Shown here: positions 62,034 to 64,000 of the stretch, in pieces
Numbering within the stretch: position 1 is the first letter of the stretch
Layout: the number at the start of each line of letters is the position of its first letter
NCBI RefSeq assembly: GCF_016592435.1
Contig: NZ_AP014545.1
Coordinates: 186,001 to 250,000, forward strand
Reading direction: 5' to 3'
DNA: 64,000 nt
Source: Amphritea japonica ATCC BAA-1530
GTDB lineage: Bacteria; Pseudomonadota; Gammaproteobacteria; Pseudomonadales; Balneatricaceae
The notes under the pieces: generated by a model
The model's database searches: none
What the model saw: only the letters and a program-made list of their open reading frames with translations
What the model was told of the DNA's origin: nothing
Position numbers and translations under genes: made by a program

Positions 62034-63196
62034 ACAGGTTCGGCGACTCCGGGTTTGGGTAACGCTCCTAAAACAGTTGTGTCGGCAGTGAAACGAGGAG
62101 TGATTCTTTGTGCCTTGAGCATGTCGAGGACCTGGTCAGCCAGGTCGGGTGCCAGTGCGAGTTTGGTTGGCCAGCTAATAATGCAGTTGCCAACTGACTG
62201 GGCAAAGGCCGAATCAGGCCGGGTCAATGATGACTGTTTTGGTTCGGCCCGGTTAATATGAAAACTACCCCAGCAAGCGTCTTTTAATATAACCCAGGGG
62301 AGTAGCTTGGTGAGCAGCTGTTGGGCTGCCTGAATCTGCTCTTCAGCACTACGTTCGACACCGGTTTCGGCAAGGTCCCCGCCCAGATACCAGACCTGAT
62401 CGCCATTGAGTGTTGGGTGTGTGGTGATAGTGACGACCGGTTTGCTGCCGCTGCTAATGCAGTGAGCAAACGTTGGCAGGTCGGATCGGTGACGCACCAT
62501 GACCATATGCAGAGGGCGGCGTTGCATTTGTGGTTGTTGTACCTCAAGTTGCTGCAGCAGCTCTTCAGAGCCCTCGCCGGCCGTCGTAATATATCGCTGA
62601 GCTTCGATTCTCATCGACTTCAGCTGGACCGCCTGGATCTCTCCATGTTGCATATCCAGCTGAATTTCGGAGGGGGCGACTTTGTAGATGCTGTGGATAT
62701 TGGGTCTGGCCAGGGCTTCAATAACAGAGGGGACATCCAGTACGATTTCATTCAGTTTATAGAGACTGCCACGAAAATCTGGATGTTGAAACGCAGGAGG
62801 CCGTTGTTCAGCCGGTACTTGTCCTACTCTTCCTTTCAGAGCTTTGCTGGCAAGAAATGTTGTCATCTTTGAACCGAGCGAGGCCATGGACCACATATAA
62901 TGCGCATCTGATAAAACCTGCGCCTGACTCAGATCTAACTCGCCATGCCCTTCCAGGCAGTCGCGCCAGCGGGAAGGCATGTTTGCGATGCTGTTGGAGG
63001 CCTGACTGAGAACGCCGTTCAGGGCGTACTTTGTTCCGCCATGAATAATTCCCTGAGAACGAACCGACTGTCCTCCACCCAGGCTATGGGATTCCAGAAG
63101 GATCGCATCAAAGCCTTGTTGGCGGGCTCGGTTTAGTAGCCAGAGGCCAGCGATTCCGCCACCCAAAATAATCAGATCTGTTGTTACTGTTTGCAT
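62012..63196 (-). CDS. FAD-dependent oxidoreductase (DAO family)
   Basis: This is a 394-residue protein. The N terminus has the Rossmann motif LIILGGGIAGLWLLNRARQQ (Gly-X-Gly-X-X-Gly), then GGGQSVRSQGIIHGGTKYAL, similar to glycerol-3-phosphate dehydrogenase-like oxidoreductases. The substrate-binding half has VWYLGGDLAETGVERS and CIISWPTKLALAPDLAD. The substrate is unknown. The 3' end overlaps the aldo/keto reductase start by 22 bp. The pair diverges from waaA. Confidence 0.85.
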   Translation of the reverse strand: MQTVTTDLIILGGGIAGLWLLNRARQQGFDAILLESHSLGGGQSVRSQGIIHGGTKYALNGVLSQASNSIANMPSRWRDCLEGHGELDLSQAQVLSDAHYMWSMASLGSKMTTFLASKALKGRVGQVPAEQRPPAFQHPDFRGSLYKLNEIVLDVPSVIEALARPNIHSIYKVAPSEIQLDMQHGEIQAVQLKSMRIEAQRYITTAGEGSEELLQQLEVQQPQMQRRPLHMVMVRHRSDLPTFAHCISSGSKPVVTITTHPTLNGDQVWYLGGDLAETGVERSAEEQIQAAQQLLTKLLPWVILKDACWGSFHINRAEPKQSSLTRPDSAFAQSVGNCIISWPTKLALAPDLADQVLDMLKAQRITPRFTADTTVLGALPKPGVAEPVWESLLC

Positions 63197-63291
63197 GAAA
63201 GTTCCTGCGATTAACTGCCATCATTATACCCTCGGTATCGCTGACTGATAATGGTAAACTTATGTTTTACTTATGGAATGCGCTTATCACT

Positions 63292-64000
63292 ATGGCACGT
63301 TGGCTCTATTCGCTGCTGTTTTACTGCCTGATACCGTTGGTTTTGCTGAAACTTTGGCTACGCGGCAAACAGGCTCCGGAATATCGCTGTCGCTGGGCAG
63401 AGCGCTTTGGCTTTGTGGATTCTGTCGAAGGAATGCGGCCAATCTGGATTCATGCGGTTTCCTTTGGCGAAACGATGGCGGTTATTCCTCTGGTAGAAAA
63501 ATTACTGGAAGCACAGCCTGAAGTCCCGGTGCTTATTACCAGTATGACACCTACTGGTAGTGCTCGGGTGATCTCTCATTTTGGTGATCGGGTAGGTCAT
63601 TGTTACTGCCCTTATGATCTTCCCGGCGCGCTAACTCGTTTTCATAAGCGTATAAATCCCCGTAGTTGCGTGATTGTTGAAACTGAACTCTGGCCTAACC
63701 TTATCCACAGCTGCGCTCAGCGTCATGTTCCGGTATTGGTCACTAATGCCCGGTTATCCGCCCGGTCTGCTGCGGGTTATCAGCGAATCAAGTGGCTAGC
63801 GGAACCGATGTTGCGGTGTATTACCGGGGTTGCGGTCCAGAATGCACAAGATGGTGAGCGTTTTGTTGAACTCGGTTTGGCGCAAGAGAAGTTAAGTGTC
63901 ACCGGTAGTATTAAATTTGATATACAAGCACCGGAGGGGGCTGTTTCTGAAGCGGTTAAACTGCGAAATGCCTGGGGGGCAGAACGCCCGGTTATCATTG
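63292..64000 (+). CDS. waaA: 3-deoxy-D-manno-octulosonic acid transferase WaaA (KdtA), N-terminal part
   Basis: The plus strand from the ATG at 63292 reads MARWLYSLLFYCLIPLVLLK followed by LWLRGKQAPEYRCRWAERFG, which aligns with the start of E. coli WaaA. The catalytic Glu is in HAVSFGETMAV. VIVETELWPNLI, NARLSARSAAGYQ and KLSVTGSIKFD are also typical. The frame is open to the window end (about 236 residues). A second in-frame ATG lies at 63262. WaaA adds Kdo to lipid IVA and completes the LPS inner-core set here. Confidence 0.93.
   Translation, partial: MARWLYSLLFYCLIPLVLLKLWLRGKQAPEYRCRWAERFGFVDSVEGMRPIWIHAVSFGETMAVIPLVEKLLEAQPEVPVLITSMTPTGSARVISHFGDRVGHCYCPYDLPGALTRFHKRINPRSCVIVETELWPNLIHSCAQRHVPVLVTNARLSARSAAGYQRIKWLAEPMLRCITGVAVQNAQDGERFVELGLAQEKLSVTGSIKFDIQAPEGAVSEAVKLRNAWGAERPVII

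Noticed and set aside
62321..62872. 183-codon plus-strand frame inside the FAD oxidoreductase gene
   Set aside because: It is antisense to a family-typical coding sequence and is explained by codon bias.

Overview
The window reads as chromosomal DNA of a Gram-negative marine-type gammaproteobacterium, most likely of the Oceanospirillaceae kind (Neptunomonas, Amphritea or Marinobacterium relatives). The reasons are the moderate GC content, enteric- and pseudomonad-like core genes (ubiK, comM, rep, ilvD, argA, argE, glnE, waaC, msbA, hldE, waaA), a complete LPS inner-core and lipid A gene set, and many GGDEF/EAL proteins. The genus is an inference. No prophage, insertion sequence or CRISPR array was seen.

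1-5.2 kb: the start of an argD-type aminotransferase, then a nitrogen block on the minus strand in which one PII gene precedes amtB and a second follows it. Upstream of the first PII gene are a sigma-54 -24/-12 element and a textbook NtrC site. ubiK and a degenerate PAS-GGDEF-EAL protein run the other way. 5.2-21.9 kb: comM, rep, cytochrome c5, three further large c-di-GMP proteins, a tRNA-Arg/tRNA-Thr/tRNA-Thr cluster with an inverted tRNA-Arg fragment, a pseudouridine synthase, and an L,D-transpeptidase next to a MepK-like endopeptidase. 20.9-28.0 kb: an AraC-type regulator divergent from a five-gene acyl-CoA degradation cluster (hydratase, thiolase, acyl-CoA dehydrogenase, SDR dehydrogenase, acyl-CoA synthetase).

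28.2-40.3 kb: a GT39-type transferase plus PAP2 phosphatase pair, an SH3b protein, an EAL-HDOD protein, a TSUP permease, ilvD, a small membrane protein/Crp-Fnr/DUF2892 group, and an envelope-stress-like module (glycine zipper protein, PepSY protein, response regulator, histidine kinase). 40.3-49.1 kb: argE-argA, a DUF47-pit phosphate uptake pair with a possible Pho box, glnE, and ilvE. glnE and the PII genes both belong to nitrogen signalling.

49.3-64.0 kb: an LPS locus. It holds waaC, a glycosyltransferase with bacterial sialyltransferase-like motifs, two small glycosyltransferases, an O-antigen ligase-like protein, a GT11 fucosyltransferase, a GT2 transferase, an LpxL-type acyltransferase, msbA, hldE and the start of waaA. 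An orphan Nudix-like protein, an aldo/keto reductase and an FAD oxidoreductase lie between hldE and waaA. The variable centre (50.3-56.1 kb) is visibly more AT-rich and looks like the strain-specific outer-core or O-unit part.
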